DNA from: Citrobacter enshiensis
GTDB taxonomy: Bacteria; Pseudomonadota; Gammaproteobacteria; Enterobacterales; Enterobacteriaceae
Reading direction: 5' to 3'
Assembly: GCF_029338175.1 (NCBI RefSeq)
Contig: NZ_CP119862.1
Location: 3,100,001 to 3,164,000 of the forward strand
DNA: 64,000 nucleotides
The translations under genes were made by a program, and so were the position numbers. The number at the start of each line of letters is the position of its first letter. The stretch's first letter is position 1. A model generated the notes under the pieces. It was given only the letters and a program-made list of their open reading frames with translations. It was not told the origin of the DNA and did not search any database. This document shows positions 31,368-40,846 of this stretch, one piece after another.

Positions 31368-33089
31368 ATGCGCGCCTTGCTACCCTATTTAACGCTCTAC
31401 AAGCGCCATAAATGGATGTTAACGCTTGGGATCGTGCTGGCGATCGTCACACTGCTGGCCAGCATCGGGCTGTTGACGCTGTCCGGCTGGTTCCTGTCCG
31501 CGTCTGCCGTCGTTGGCGTTACCGGCATTTACAGTTTTAACTATATGCTGCCTGCCGCAGGCGTGCGCGGCGCGGCGATTACCCGCACTGCGGGTCGCTA
31601 TTTTGAACGGTTGGTGAGCCACGACGCGACATTTCGCGTCTTGCAGCATCTGCGAATTTATACCTTTAGCAAACTGTTACCCCTCTCTCCGGCGGGGCTT
31701 GCCCGTTATCGCCAGGGGGAGTTGCTTAACCGCGTAGTTGCCGATGTCGATACGCTCGATCATCTCTATTTGCGCGTCATCTCCCCAATAGTGGGTGCCT
31801 TTGTGGTGATTGTGGTCGTCACCGTGGGCCTGAGCTTTCTCGATGTCACCCTCGCGATAACGCTGGGGGGGGTTATGTTGCTGACCTTGTTCATTCTGCC
31901 TCCGCTGTTTTACCGCGCGGGGAAGAGTACCGGACAGAGCCTGACCCACCTGCGCGGACAATATCGCCAGCAGCTCACCGCCTGGCTGCAGGGACAAGCA
32001 GAATTGACGATCTTTGGCGCCAGTGAACGCTATCGGGCGCAAATGGAAAGTACGGAATTGCAGTGGCATGAAGCCCAACGCCATCAGTCTGAACTGACCG
32101 CGCTGTCACAGGCCGTCATGCTGTTGATTGGCGCGATGGCGGTGATGTTAATGCTGTGGATGGCCTCCGGCGGCGTGGGTGGCAACGACAAACCCGGTGC
32201 CCTGATCGCACTCTTCGTCTTTTGCGCGCTGGCGGCATTTGAGGCGCTGGCCCCCGTGACGGGAGCGTTCCAGCATCTTGGTCAGGTTATCGCCTCTGCG
32301 CTACGCATTACCGATCTCACCGAACAGAAGCCCGAGGTGGAATTTCCGGATACGGATTCAGTGGTGCCAGAGCAGGTGGCGCTGACGCTGCGTGATATTT
32401 CGTTCAGCTACCCTGAGCAGGCGCAAAAAGCGCTGGAATCCCTCTCGCTGCACGCGAATCCTGGCGAGCATATTGCCATTCTTGGGCGTACAGGCTGCGG
32501 CAAATCGACGCTATTGCAGTTACTGACCCGTGCGTGGGACCCGCAGCAGGGCGAGATCCTCATCAACAATCAGCCGATTTCAACGCTTAACGAAACCACG
32601 CTGCGCGCCACCATCAGCGTCGTACCGCAGCGCGTACATCTGTTCAGCGCCACGCTGCGTGACAACCTTCTGCTGGCAGCACCTGACGCCAGTGACGAAG
32701 CGCTGTCAGAAATACTGAGCCGTGTCGGTCTGGAGAAATTACTCGACGATGGCGGGCTTAATAGCTGGTTAGGAGAAGGGGGTCGCCAGTTATCCGGCGG
32801 AGAACTTCGCCGTCTGGTTATCGCCCGCGCATTATTGCACGACGCCCCGCTGATGTTGCTGGATGAACCGACCGAGGGGTTAGACGCCACAACCGAAAGC
32901 CAAATGCTTGAATTGCTTGCTGATGTTATGCGAAATAAAACGCTGTTAATGGTCACGCACCGCCTGCGCGGGCTGTCGCGTTTTGATCAAATAATAGTGA
33001 TGGACAACGGGCAAATTATTGAGCAAGGTAATCACGCAGATCTGTTAGCCAGGCAGGGTCGTTATTACCAGTTTAAGCAACGTCTGTAA
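31368..33089 (+). CDS. cydC: Heterodimeric ABC exporter subunit CydC
   Basis: This 573-residue partner of CydD has the same architecture: six N-terminal membrane helices, then an ABC ATPase. Walker A (GRTGCGKSTLL) is near residue 371, the signature LSGGELRRL near 480 and Walker B (LMLLDEPTEGLD) near 502. The transporter supports periplasmic redox balance and cytochrome bd maturation. It begins immediately after the cydD stop with no intergenic base. The downstream gene aat follows after 44 bp and may be part of the same transcript. Confidence 0.96.
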   Translation: MRALLPYLTLYKRHKWMLTLGIVLAIVTLLASIGLLTLSGWFLSASAVVGVTGIYSFNYMLPAAGVRGAAITRTAGRYFERLVSHDATFRVLQHLRIYTFSKLLPLSPAGLARYRQGELLNRVVADVDTLDHLYLRVISPIVGAFVVIVVVTVGLSFLDVTLAITLGGVMLLTLFILPPLFYRAGKSTGQSLTHLRGQYRQQLTAWLQGQAELTIFGASERYRAQMESTELQWHEAQRHQSELTALSQAVMLLIGAMAVMLMLWMASGGVGGNDKPGALIALFVFCALAAFEALAPVTGAFQHLGQVIASALRITDLTEQKPEVEFPDTDSVVPEQVALTLRDISFSYPEQAQKALESLSLHANPGEHIAILGRTGCGKSTLLQLLTRAWDPQQGEILINNQPISTLNETTLRATISVVPQRVHLFSATLRDNLLLAAPDASDEALSEILSRVGLEKLLDDGGLNSWLGEGGRQLSGGELRRLVIARALLHDAPLMLLDEPTEGLDATTESQMLELLADVMRNKTLLMVTHRLRGLSRFDQIIVMDNGQIIEQGNHADLLARQGRYYQFKQRL

Positions 33090-33133
33090 GCTATTATTGA
33101 ACGATCCGACTTGCGTACTGGAGTTGTGCTGTC

Positions 33134-33838
33134 ATGCGCCTGGTTCAGCTTTCTCGCCACTCAATAGCCTTCCCTTCCCCGGAAGGCGCTTTGCGCGAGC
33201 CCAATGGGCTATTAGCCCTTGGGGGCGATCTTAGCCCCGCCCGCTTATTAATGGCGTACCAGCGGGGCATATTTCCGTGGTTTTCGCCTGGCGATCCGAT
33301 TCTCTGGTGGTCCCCCGACCCTCGCGCTGTTTTATGGCCGGATCACTTTCATCTGAGTCGCAGCATGAAGCGCTTTCACAAACACTCGCCCTATCGGGTG
33401 ACGCTGAATTATGCTTTTGACCAGGTCATTGAAGGCTGTGCCAACGATCGCGAGGAAGGGACATGGATAACGCGCGATGTGGTGGAGGCTTATCATCGTT
33501 TGCATGAATTAGGCCACGCGCACTCCATTGAAGTATGGCGCCACAATGAATTAGTCGGCGGAATGTACGGCGTATCGCAAGGCACCCTTTTTTGCGGTGA
33601 GTCGATGTTCAGCCGCCAGGAAAATGCCTCCAAAACAGCATTGTTTGTTTTTTGCTCTGAATTTCGCCGTCAGGGGGGAAAACTGATCGACTGCCAGGTG
33701 CTCAATAGCCATACTGCGTCGCTGGGGGCCGTGGAAATAGCACGCCGTGAATACCTTGAACACCTCAACATAATGCGCCAGCAGCGGTTACCAGCCCTTT
33801 TTTGGGTGCCTCGCACGTTATTTTCGCCTCAGGAGTGA
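33134..33838 (+). CDS. aat: Leucyl/phenylalanyl-tRNA-protein transferase
   Basis: This 234-residue enzyme adds Leu or Phe to the N-terminus of proteins that begin with Lys or Arg, creating N-degrons. Family signatures include [22 protein letters not shown] near residue 30, [10 protein letters not shown] near 60 and [19 protein letters not shown] near 143. Length equals K-12 Aat. The readers of its products, ClpS and ClpA, are encoded about 4-6 kb away in the same window. It lies between cydC and infA as in E. coli. Confidence 0.97.
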   Translation: MRLVQLSRHSIAFPSPEGALREPNGLLALGGDLSPARLLMAYQRGIFPWFSPGDPILWWSPDPRAVLWPDHFHLSRSMKRFHKHSPYRVTLNYAFDQVIEGCANDREEGTWITRDVVEAYHRLHELGHAHSIEVWRHNELVGGMYGVSQGTLFCGESMFSRQENASKTALFVFCSEFRRQGGKLIDCQVLNSHTASLGAVEIARREYLEHLNIMRQQRLPALFWVPRTLFSPQE

Positions 33839-33865
33839 ATGTTTTCGGCACATTTTTTGTCGGAG

Positions 33866-33874
33866 TGTTATAAT
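33866..33874 (+). promoter_or_regulatory. Putative extended -10 promoter upstream of infA
   Basis: A perfect TATAAT at 33869-33874 is preceded by TG one base upstream, an extended -10 element. No convincing -35 was seen. It lies in the 285-bp gap before infA, where E. coli also has infA promoters. Confidence 0.45.
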
Positions 33875-34120
33875 TGTGCCGCAGAGCAGGTTATGCCCAT
33901 TACCCCGCCGCCGTTAAGGAACAGTTCGCGTCAGGTAACGCCCATCGTTTATCTCATCGCTCCCTTACACGTTGCGCTTTTAGTGCGGCTTTGCCGTGTG
34001 TGATCGGAGTAATGCGCCAAACCTGATTTGCTGTGTTTTAAACGCGCAAATCTTTACTTATTAAAAGAACTTCGGCATTATCTTGCCGGTTCAAATTACG
34101 GTAGTGATACCCCAGAGGAT

Positions 34121-34342
<222 letters not shown>

Positions 34343-34373
34343 TTGTTTTCGCGCCCGAATGGCGTAAAGATAA

Positions 34374-34402
34374 TAAAAGGTCGGTTTATCCGGCCTTTTT
34401 CG
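34374..34402. terminator. Terminator between infA and the LysR gene
   Basis: A stem of about 8-10 bp with one G-T wobble and a 4-5-nt loop is flanked by A- and T-runs. It lies between convergent infA and the LysR-type gene, so it is probably bidirectional. Confidence 0.75.
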
Positions 34403-34421
34403 TGGGCGCTATGTCACGCGG

Positions 34422-35330
34422 TTAATCTTCTACCATCCGCGCATATTCTTCCATTAAGAAATCGACCAATGCACGTACGGAAGGCAGCAATCCACGTCGC
34501 GAAGGAAATACCGCGTGGATAACCTCCCTTTTCGGCTCCCAACCCTCCAGTAAAGCCACCAGTTCACCGGCAGCCAGTTGCTCTTTGACCATCAATACCG
34601 GTAACTGTACAACGCCAACCCCCGCGACTGCCGCCTCACGCAACGCCAGCATATCGGTGGTAATCAAACGCGGCATAAAATGCACTTCTGCCCGCGCCCC
34701 TTCAGGCCCAAATAATTCCCACCGGTGCATATGTTTCCCGGCGGCAAGACTCAGGCCAGGCCAGTTGTTGAGCTCTGCGGGGGAAGAAATAGGCCCCATC
34801 CTGGCGATCAATGCCGGGCTGGCAAACAGGCGATGTCCTCGATCGGATAATACACGCATTACCAGATCGCTATCCTCAAAAGGACGCGGCCTGACGCGAA
34901 TCGCAATATCAATCCCCTCACCCACCACATCAACACGACGATTAGTCGCTTCCAGTTGCAGTGAAACATCGGGATAGCGCGCCAAAAATTTAGCCAGCAT
35001 CGGACCGATATGCGCGTGCAGCAACGTGACGGGACAGGTCAGCTTCACCACGCCGCGCGGCTCAACCTGTAGCGCAGCGATAGCGTCCTGCGCCGCCTGT
35101 GCCTCAACCAGCATCGCTTTGCAATGCTCATAAAACGTCTGCCCGACTTCAGTCACATTGAATTGCCGTGTCGTACGCTGAATCAGCCTGACCCCCAGGC
35201 GCTCCTCAAGTTGTGCGATACGCCGACTGAGTTTTGACTTAGGTTCATCGAGCGCGCGACCTGCCGCAGCAAATCCCCCCTCCTCGACGACATGAACAAA
35301 CCACGCAAAATCATTGAGATCCGGTTTCAT
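34422..35330 (-). CDS. LysR-family transcriptional regulator
   Basis: This 302-residue regulator has an N-terminal winged helix-turn-helix at about residues 17-45 (GGFAAAGRALDEPKSKLSRRIAQLE). A C-terminal effector-binding domain follows, containing PRGVVKLTCPVTL and VGEGIDIAIRVRP. I chose the ATG at 35330 because a GGGACA motif lies upstream; an in-frame ATG at 35360 adds 10 residues but lacks a visible ribosome-binding site. It is divergent from a pirin gene across 109 bp, the usual arrangement for a LysR protein controlling its neighbour. The inducer is unknown. It is not between infA and serW in K-12. Confidence 0.9.
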   Translation of the reverse strand: MKPDLNDFAWFVHVVEEGGFAAAGRALDEPKSKLSRRIAQLEERLGVRLIQRTTRQFNVTEVGQTFYEHCKAMLVEAQAAQDAIAALQVEPRGVVKLTCPVTLLHAHIGPMLAKFLARYPDVSLQLEATNRRVDVVGEGIDIAIRVRPRPFEDSDLVMRVLSDRGHRLFASPALIARMGPISSPAELNNWPGLSLAAGKHMHRWELFGPEGARAEVHFMPRLITTDMLALREAAVAGVGVVQLPVLMVKEQLAAGELVALLEGWEPKREVIHAVFPSRRGLLPSVRALVDFLMEEYARMVED

Positions 35331-35439
35331 TTTTATTGTCCCGTTTATAGAACAGTCCATGCCATTTTAGCCACTACACACCCTATTGTCATGAATATAA
35401 GCTTATTGGCAACACCACTACGCCATTGAGGAGATAAAG

Positions 35440-36300
35440 ATGAAACACGTAACAGGCGTCTACACCGCACCTCGCCCGCACTGGGTTGGCGATGGATTCC
35501 CGGTTCGTTCGCTGTTCTCTTACCAGTCCCATGCGCAACAGTTAAGCCCGTTCCTGCTTCTGGATTACGCAGGCCCTCACACCTTCGCGCCAGGCACTGA
35601 AAAACGCGGCGTTGGAGAACATCCTCACCGGGGGTTCGAAACGGTCACGATCGTTTACAGCGGTGAAGTTGAGCACCGCGATTCAACCGGTCGCGGCGGC
35701 ATCATCGGCCCAGGTGACGTGCAGTGGATGACGGCGGGCGCGGGCATTCTGCACGAAGAATTTCACTCTCCTGCATTTACTGAACGCGGCGGAGAGCTGG
35801 AGATGGTGCAATTGTGGGTGAACTTGCCCGCCAAAGACAAAATGGCCGCTGCGGGCTACCAGAGTATCAGCAGTGAGCTAATTCCCACCGTTGCTTTACC
35901 TGGCGAGGCTGGCACGGCGCGGATCATCGCAGGCGACTTCCTGGGAACAAAAGGCCCGGCACACACCTTCTCGCCGCTGAATGTCTGGGATATGCGTTTA
36001 CAGCGAGGCTGCGACATCACGCTTTCTCAGCCTGCGGGCTGGAGCACCGCGCTGATTGTCCTGAAAGGCAGCATTACGGTAAACGGCACCACGCCGGTCA
36101 ATGAAGCGCAAATGGCGGTACTCAGCCAACAGGAGGAAGCCTTCCATCTCGACGCCAGCAGCGACGCCACCATCCTGCTGCTGGCGGGGGAACCGTTAAA
36201 TGAACCGATTGTCGGTTATGGCCCCTTTGTGATGAACACAAAGCAAGAGATCGCTGAAGCTGTTCGCGATTTTAACTCTGGTCGTTTTGGCCAAATCTGA
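35440..36300 (+). CDS. Pirin family protein
   Basis: This 286-residue bicupin has the pirin metal-binding residues His61 and His63 ([12 protein letters not shown]), His105 and Glu107 ([10 protein letters not shown]). Bacterial pirins such as YhhW often act as quercetin 2,3-dioxygenases or redox-responsive proteins; which activity applies here cannot be told from sequence. A GAGGAG ribosome-binding site lies eight bases before the ATG. The next gene, an isochorismatase-like hydrolase, starts 19 bp after the stop codon, so the two form an operon. The divergent LysR gene is the likely regulator. Confidence 0.9.
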   Translation: MKHVTGVYTAPRPHWVGDGFPVRSLFSYQSHAQQLSPFLLLDYAGPHTFAPGTEKRGVGEHPHRGFETVTIVYSGEVEHRDSTGRGGIIGPGDVQWMTAGAGILHEEFHSPAFTERGGELEMVQLWVNLPAKDKMAAAGYQSISSELIPTVALPGEAGTARIIAGDFLGTKGPAHTFSPLNVWDMRLQRGCDITLSQPAGWSTALIVLKGSITVNGTTPVNEAQMAVLSQQEEAFHLDASSDATILLLAGEPLNEPIVGYGPFVMNTKQEIAEAVRDFNSGRFGQI

Positions 36301-36319
36301 AAACATTGAGGAGAACACC

Positions 36320-36997
36320 ATGTCCAGTCCTGCTAATTTTAATGGTTTGCGTCCGGTTATTGATGTGAATGATTCCGTGATGCTGTTGATCGATCACCAG
36401 AGCGGTTTGTTCCAGACCGTAGGCGATATGCCAATGTCAGAGTTGCGCGCACGCGCCGCCGCGCTGGCCAAAATGGCAACCCTGTCGAAAATGCCGGTTA
36501 TTACCACCGCATCCGTACCGCAGGGTCCTAATGGCCCCCTTATCCCCGAGATCCACGCCAATGCACCGCATGCGCAGTACGTTGCACGTAAAGGCGAAAT
36601 TAACGCCTGGGATAACGACGAGTTCGTTAAGGCAGTAAAAGCAACGGGCCGTAAAACGCTTATCATCGCAGGCACGATTACCAGCGTGTGCATGGCGTTC
36701 CCGGCCATCAGCGCAGTGGCTGAAGGTTACAGGGTATTTGCCGTGATTGATGCTTCGGGCACGTACAGCAAAATGGCGCAAGAAATCACCCTCGCCCGCG
36801 TGGTGCAGGCCGGTGTCGTACCGATGGATACGGCGGCGGTCGCTGCTGAACTACAGGGCACCTGGAATCGTGAAGACGCGGGCGAATGGGCTGAAGTGTA
36901 CACCCACATATTCCCGACCTATCAGCTGCTGATTGAAAGCTACAGCAGGGCGCAGGAAGTGGTGAAGAACAGCGAAAAGCTAGATTCACAGCGCTAA
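36320..36997 (+). CDS. Isochorismatase-like cysteine hydrolase, YcaC paralogue
   Basis: This 225-residue cysteine-hydrolase-fold enzyme has the triad Asp25 (MLLIDHQSG), Arg90 (QYVARKG) and Cys124 (ITSVCMAFP), aligning with YcaC residues 19, 84 and 118. Shared blocks such as GPNGPL, INAWDN and [10 protein letters not shown] make it a clear paralogue of the ycaC product at 1932-2558. I chose the ATG at 36320, eight bases after GAGGAG; an in-frame upstream ATG at 36287 overlaps pirin and is unlikely. It differs from YcaC in the C-terminal third. Substrate is unknown; its pairing with a pirin suggests hydrolysis of a small aromatic or amide compound (inference). Confidence 0.9.
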   Translation: MSSPANFNGLRPVIDVNDSVMLLIDHQSGLFQTVGDMPMSELRARAAALAKMATLSKMPVITTASVPQGPNGPLIPEIHANAPHAQYVARKGEINAWDNDEFVKAVKATGRKTLIIAGTITSVCMAFPAISAVAEGYRVFAVIDASGTYSKMAQEITLARVVQAGVVPMDTAAVAAELQGTWNREDAGEWAEVYTHIFPTYQLLIESYSRAQEVVKNSEKLDSQR

Positions 36998-37073
36998 TTC
37001 ATCTCCCCTGCACCACGTCGGGCAGGAAGATGTACACTGCGTAACCAAACGAGAGTGAAAGCGTAAATACTGC

Positions 37074-37102
37074 TTGACCGTTTTAGCGCAACTCCCTATA
37101 GT
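37074..37102 (+). promoter_or_regulatory. serW promoter
   Basis: TTGACC (37074-37079) and TATAGT (37097-37102) are separated by exactly 17 bp. A GC-rich discriminator (GCGCCCCG) follows. This is typical of a growth-rate- and ppGpp-controlled stable RNA promoter about 40 bp upstream of the tRNA. Confidence 0.8.
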
Positions 37103-37145
37103 AGCGCCCCGTTGCCCCCCAAGCGGTCAGGCAGCAATACAATAT

Positions 37146-37233
37146 GGTGAGGTGTCCGAGTGGCTGAAGGAGCACGCCTGGAAAGTGTGTATACGGCAAC
37201 GTATCGGGGGTTCGAATCCCCCCCTCACCGCCA
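37146..37233 (+). tRNA. serW: tRNA-Ser (GGA anticodon)
   Basis: This 88-nt class II tRNA has an encoded CCA end, matching E. coli serW. The acceptor stem pairs GGTGAGG with CCTCACC. The anticodon loop contains GGA, which reads UCC/UCU serine codons, and a long variable arm is present. The T-loop is GGGGGTTCGAATCCCCC. Its 3' 19 bases and following terminator are duplicated downstream (37396-37455), which resembles an integration footprint. Confidence 0.98.
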
Positions 37234-37274
37234 TATTCGAGAAAGAGCTCGTACGAAAGTACGGGCTTTTTTTT
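37215..37274. repeat. 60-bp direct repeat, copy 1 (tRNA 3' end plus terminator)
   Basis: This block starts inside the T-arm of serW and runs through the CCA end and the terminator hairpin. It is repeated without mismatch at 37396-37455. The bases immediately outside the two copies differ. Confidence 0.95.
37246..37274 (+). terminator. serW terminator
   Basis: A 9-bp stem with one G-T wobble is closed by a GAAA tetraloop and followed by eight T residues. It lies 12 bases past the tRNA end. An identical second terminator is at 37427-37455. Confidence 0.88.
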
Positions 37275-37395
37275 CGCATGTTGCACGCACCGGGGGGATG
37301 AGAATCCCCGACCGGGGTTCGACAACTGGCGCAGCCAGTTGGACAGACCACGAACGCAGTGAGTGGGCTGCCCGTGAGGGCGAGCAAAGCGAGTC
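37275..37395. other. 121-bp hairpin-rich spacer between the serW repeats
   Basis: This segment has several short inverted repeats, for example ACTGGCGCAGCCAGT near 37326 and CACGAACGCAGTGAGTG near 37349. It also has GGGGTTCGACAACTGG, which resembles a T-arm. I found no open frame with a plausible start site and no integrase remnant. It is the only material left between the putative attachment-site copies. Confidence 0.6.
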
Positions 37396-37455
37396 AATCC
37401 CCCCCTCACCGCCATATTCGAGAAAGAGCTCGTACGAAAGTACGGGCTTTTTTTT
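37396..37455. repeat. 60-bp direct repeat, copy 2
   Basis: An exact second copy of 37215-37274, including the last 19 bases of the tRNA and a duplicate terminator (37427-37455). It has no tRNA 5' portion, so it is not a second functional tRNA. Confidence 0.95.
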
Positions 37456-37471
37456 GCCTGGTGCAGGCACC

Positions 37472-37532
37472 TAATCCGGCCTACGAATGAGCACGTACCG
37501 TAGTTCGGATAAGGCGTATACCGCCATCCGAC
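37472..37532. repeat. REP-like element between serW and clpA
   Basis: Two half-elements carry the AATCCGGCCTACGAATG and GGATAAGGCGTATACCGCC motifs common in enterobacterial REP/BIME sequences. They can form an imperfect hairpin. Confidence 0.65.
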
Positions 37533-37544
37533 ATAAAAACGCAT

Positions 37545-37572
37545 AAAAAAACCGGGCTCAGTGGCCCGGTTC
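37545..37572 (-). terminator. clpA terminator
   Basis: A perfect 7-bp GC-rich stem (37551-37557 with 37564-37570) is followed on the minus strand by a run of seven T residues. It lies 17 bp beyond the clpA stop codon. Confidence 0.85.
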
Positions 37573-37588
37573 ATCAGACGATAAGAAA

Positions 37589-39865
37589 TTAATGCGCGGC
37601 TTCTGGTTTGTGCTTTTGCGCACTCTGGAAACCATACGTCAGCTCATTCTTCTCTTTATCCAGGGCAACAGTCACCTGGCCACCGTCCATCAGCGAGCCA
37701 AACAGCAACTCGTTAGCCAGCGGTTTTTTCAGGTTGTCCTGCACCACGCGGGTCATTGGACGCGCGCCCATTGCCCGGTCGTAGCCTTTCTCAGCCAGCC
37801 AGTCACGCGCTTCCTGGCTAACTTCCAGGGAGACGCCTTTCTGATCCAGCTGAACCTGCAACTCGACAATAAACTTATCAACAACCTGATGAATCACCTC
37901 GGTAGACAAGTGATCAAACCAGATAATATTGTCGAGACGGTTACGGAACTCCGGCGTAAAGACTTTCTTGATCTCACCCATCGCATCCGTACTGTTGTCC
38001 TGATGAATGAGGCCAATGGATTTACGCTCAGTTTCACGCACGCCGGCGTTGGTGGTCATCACCAGCACCACGTTGCGGAAATCCGCTTTGCGGCCGTTAT
38101 TATCGGTCAGCGTACCGTTATCCATCACCTGCAACAGCAGGTTAAAGACATCCGGGTGCGCCTTCTCGATCTCATCCAGCAGCAACACGGCATGCGGGTG
38201 TTTAATGACCGCATCCGTCAGCAAACCGCCCTGATCGAAACCGACATATCCCGGAGGCGCACCGATCAAACGGCTGACGGTGTGACGCTCCATATACTCG
38301 GACATATCAAAGCGCAGCAGTTCAATCCCCAGCGCTTTGGAGAGCTGTACCGTCACCTCGGTTTTCCCCACGCCAGTAGGTCCGGCGAACAGGAATGAAC
38401 CGACAGGTTTATGCTCGTGACCCAGTCCCGCGCGGCTCATCTTGATGGCTTCGGTCAGCGCCTCAATGGCTTTATCCTGGCCAAAGACCAACATTTTCAG
38501 ACGGTCGCCGAGATTTCTCAGCGTGTCGCGATCGCTCTGCGAGACGCTCTTCTCAGGGATACGCGCAATTCGCGCCACCACGGATTCAATATCCGCCACG
38601 TTGACGGTTTTCTTGCGCTTGCTGACCGGCATCAGACGCGCACGCGCCCCTGCTTCGTCGATCACGTCAATCGCCTTATCCGGCAGATGACGGTCATTGA
38701 TATATTTCACCGCCAGTTCTACCGCCGCCCGCACCGCTTTCGCGGTATAGCGAACATCATGGTGCGCTTCGTACTTCGGTTTCAGACCGTTAATGATCTG
38801 CACGGTCTCTTCCACCGACGGCTCAGTAATATCGATTTTCTGGAAGCGACGCGCCAGAGCACGGTCTTTCTCGAAAATGTTGCTGAATTCCTGATAGGTC
38901 GTAGAACCGATCACACGGATCTTGCCGCTGGAGAGCAACGGTTTGATCAGGTTTGCCGCATCCACCTGGCCACCCGATGCCGCTCCCGCACCAATAATGG
39001 TGTGGATCTCATCGATGAACAGGATACTGTTGGTATCCTGCTCCAGCTGTTTCAGCAGCGCTTTAAAGCGTTTTTCAAAGTCACCACGATATTTGGTCCC
39101 CGCCAGCAGCGAGCCAATATCCAGTGAGTAGAGGGTGCAATCCGCCATCACTTCCGGCACATCGCCCTGGACAATACGCCAGGCCAGACCTTCCGCAATC
39201 GCCGTTTTACCGACACCGGATTCACCCACCAGCAGCGGGTTATTCTTACGACGGCGGCACAGAACCTGAATGGCACGCTCCAGCTCTTTCTCACGGCCAA
39301 TCAGCGGATCGATCCCCCCCACGCGCGCAAGCTGGTTAAGGTTAGTCGTAAAATTCTCCATACGTTCCTCCCCGCCAGCTTGCTCTTCGTTATTCGGTTG
39401 GTTGCCTGAATCAGAAGACTGACTCGGCTCATCTTTACGCGTCCCGTGAGAAATAAAGTTCACCACATCAAGACGGCTGACTTCATGCTTACGCAGCAGA
39501 TAGGCCGCTTGTGATTCCTGTTCGCTGAAAATAGCCACCAGTACGTTAGCGCCGGTAACTTCATTGCGACCGGAGGACTGAACGTGGAAGACGGCGCGTT
39601 GCAGCACACGCTGAAAACTCAACGTTGGCTGCGTGTCGCGTTCTTCTTCGCTGGCAGGCAGAACGGGTGTGGTTTGTTCAATGAAGGCTTCGAGTTCCTG
39701 ACGGAGCGCAACCAGATCCACGGAACACGCTTCCAGCGCTTCGCGGGCTGATGGGTTACTGAGCAACGCCAGTAACAAGTGCTCGACGGTCATAAACTCA
39801 TGACGGTGCTCGCGCGCTCTGGCGAAAGCCATGTTTAAACTGAGTTCCAGTTCTTGATTGAGCAT
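37589..39865 (-). CDS. clpA: ATP-dependent Clp protease ATP-binding subunit ClpA
   Basis: This 758-residue Hsp100 unfoldase feeds substrates, including N-degron proteins handed over by ClpS, into ClpP. The N-domain (about 1-140) is followed by two AAA+ modules. D1 has Walker A GESGVGKT near residue 215 and D2 has GPTGVGKT near 496. The ClpP-docking loop is visible as KSIGLIHQD near 616. I chose the ATG at 39865 with GGGGGAGG just upstream, matching K-12; the five-codon-longer in-frame start is less likely. It follows clpS by 30 bp, as in E. coli. Confidence 0.97.
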   Translation of the reverse strand: MLNQELELSLNMAFARAREHRHEFMTVEHLLLALLSNPSAREALEACSVDLVALRQELEAFIEQTTPVLPASEEERDTQPTLSFQRVLQRAVFHVQSSGRNEVTGANVLVAIFSEQESQAAYLLRKHEVSRLDVVNFISHGTRKDEPSQSSDSGNQPNNEEQAGGEERMENFTTNLNQLARVGGIDPLIGREKELERAIQVLCRRRKNNPLLVGESGVGKTAIAEGLAWRIVQGDVPEVMADCTLYSLDIGSLLAGTKYRGDFEKRFKALLKQLEQDTNSILFIDEIHTIIGAGAASGGQVDAANLIKPLLSSGKIRVIGSTTYQEFSNIFEKDRALARRFQKIDITEPSVEETVQIINGLKPKYEAHHDVRYTAKAVRAAVELAVKYINDRHLPDKAIDVIDEAGARARLMPVSKRKKTVNVADIESVVARIARIPEKSVSQSDRDTLRNLGDRLKMLVFGQDKAIEALTEAIKMSRAGLGHEHKPVGSFLFAGPTGVGKTEVTVQLSKALGIELLRFDMSEYMERHTVSRLIGAPPGYVGFDQGGLLTDAVIKHPHAVLLLDEIEKAHPDVFNLLLQVMDNGTLTDNNGRKADFRNVVLVMTTNAGVRETERKSIGLIHQDNSTDAMGEIKKVFTPEFRNRLDNIIWFDHLSTEVIHQVVDKFIVELQVQLDQKGVSLEVSQEARDWLAEKGYDRAMGARPMTRVVQDNLKKPLANELLFGSLMDGGQVTVALDKEKNELTYGFQSAQKHKPEAAH

Positions 39866-39895
39866 AGGCACCTCCCCCAATTTTTATGCCTGCAT

Positions 39896-40216
39896 TCAGG
39901 CTTTTTCCAGCGTACACAGCAATGGATGCTCGTTCTCCCTGGCATACCTGTTCACCATCGCCACTTTGGTTTCTGCAACCTCGGCGGTAAAGACTCCGCA
40001 AATGGCCTTACCCTGGTAGTGAACGGCGAGCATCAATTGAGTTGCACGTTCTACATCATAAGAAAAGAATTTTTGTAACACGTCAATAACAAACTCCATC
40101 GGAGTGTAATCATCATTGACTAATATCACTTTATACATAGATGGCGGTTTTAGCGCGTCGCGCAGTTTATCTTCCGCAAGCTGGTCAAAGTCCAGCCAGT
40201 CTTTCGTCTTACCCAT
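39896..40216 (-). CDS. clpS: ClpA adaptor protein ClpS
   Basis: This 106-residue adaptor binds proteins with N-terminal Leu, Phe, Tyr or Trp and delivers them to ClpAP. The key N-degron-binding residues are present: Asn34, Asp35 and Asp36 in [13 protein letters not shown], and His66 in LAVHYQGK. The flexible N-terminus (about 1-25) that engages ClpA is also intact. Length equals K-12. It is upstream of clpA and divergent from cspD across 321 bp. Confidence 0.97.
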   Translation of the reverse strand: MGKTKDWLDFDQLAEDKLRDALKPPSMYKVILVNDDYTPMEFVIDVLQKFFSYDVERATQLMLAVHYQGKAICGVFTAEVAETKVAMVNRYARENEHPLLCTLEKA

Positions 40217-40537
40217 TGTCAGTCGTCATCTTCGGTTACGGTTACCGGCAGTCATCCTGCCGCTGACAAGAGCCTATGCGCAATCAATCTACCTCAAGTA
40301 ATAGATAACTATCATCTATCACTGTCATCCGCGACATCTGTCACATTCCCCGGCAATAGCGTTAACTGCTTCAAAATTTTGATTCATTTTTACCCTACCC
40401 CCCCCGCCAAATGCTTGACGGCTCGCCTGATTTCTCTAAATTGTACTCTCGAGAGTTGGCGAGGTTTTGAACAGCCTCCGCTCTACCACCGGTTCATTCC
40501 ATCTTACTTATATAAGATTTACGAAGGATGTCGAAGC
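40217..40537. other. Divergent clpS/cspD intergenic region
   Basis: This 321-bp gap contains the clpS promoter on one side and the cspD promoter on the other. A direct repeat of TATCAT-type sequence occurs near 40300-40325, and a C-rich stretch at 40396-40405. In E. coli cspD is induced in stationary phase; I could not assign a specific promoter. I see no small gene. Confidence 0.45.
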
Positions 40538-40762
40538 ATGGAAACGGGTACTGTTAAGTGGTTCAACAATGCCAAAGGGTTTGGTTTCATTTGCCCTGAA
40601 GGCGGCGGCGAAGATATTTTCGCCCATTACTCTACCATCCAGATGGATGGCTACAGAACGCTAAAAGCCGGACAATCTGTCCAGTTTGATGTTCACCAGG
40701 GGCCAAAAGGCAATCACGCCAGTGTCATCGTGCCTATCATTGAAGCAGAAGCTGTCGCATAG
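40538..40762 (+). CDS. cspD: Cold-shock-like protein CspD
   Basis: This 74-residue CSD/OB-fold protein binds single-stranded DNA. In E. coli it inhibits replication in stationary phase and promotes persistence. The RNP1-like motif KGFGFI is near residue 14 and the RNP2-like motif DIFAHYS near 27. I chose the ATG at 40538, preceded by AAGGATG; the frame extends upstream but only this start matches the family length. It has Thr3 where K-12 has Lys3 (METGTVKWF). It converges on macB with a shared terminator. Confidence 0.96.
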   Translation: METGTVKWFNNAKGFGFICPEGGGEDIFAHYSTIQMDGYRTLKAGQSVQFDVHQGPKGNHASVIVPIIEAEAVA

Positions 40763-40794
40763 CTCTTCTGTCTCATTGTGTACATCCTGCAGTC

Positions 40795-40830
40795 AAAATG
40801 CCAGCCCCCAGGGCTGGCATTTTTATTTTT
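40795..40830. terminator. Bidirectional terminator between cspD and macB
   Basis: A perfect 13-bp stem (40795-40807 with 40811-40823) has a 3-nt loop and A/T-rich ends. It separates two convergent genes. Confidence 0.88.
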
Positions 40831-40846
40831 GAAGGAATACAACACA

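Noticed and set aside
37215-37455. A second serine tRNA gene
   Set aside because: Only the last 19 bases of the tRNA are repeated; the second copy lacks the D-arm and anticodon arm.
37083-37574. Open frames on both strands across serW and its repeats
   Set aside because: They overlap a certain tRNA gene and its terminators, have no plausible start sites and look unlike any protein.
37234-37588. A prophage or genomic island at serW
   Set aside because: The 60-bp repeats look like attachment sites, but no integrase or phage gene is present; only a 121-bp spacer remains.
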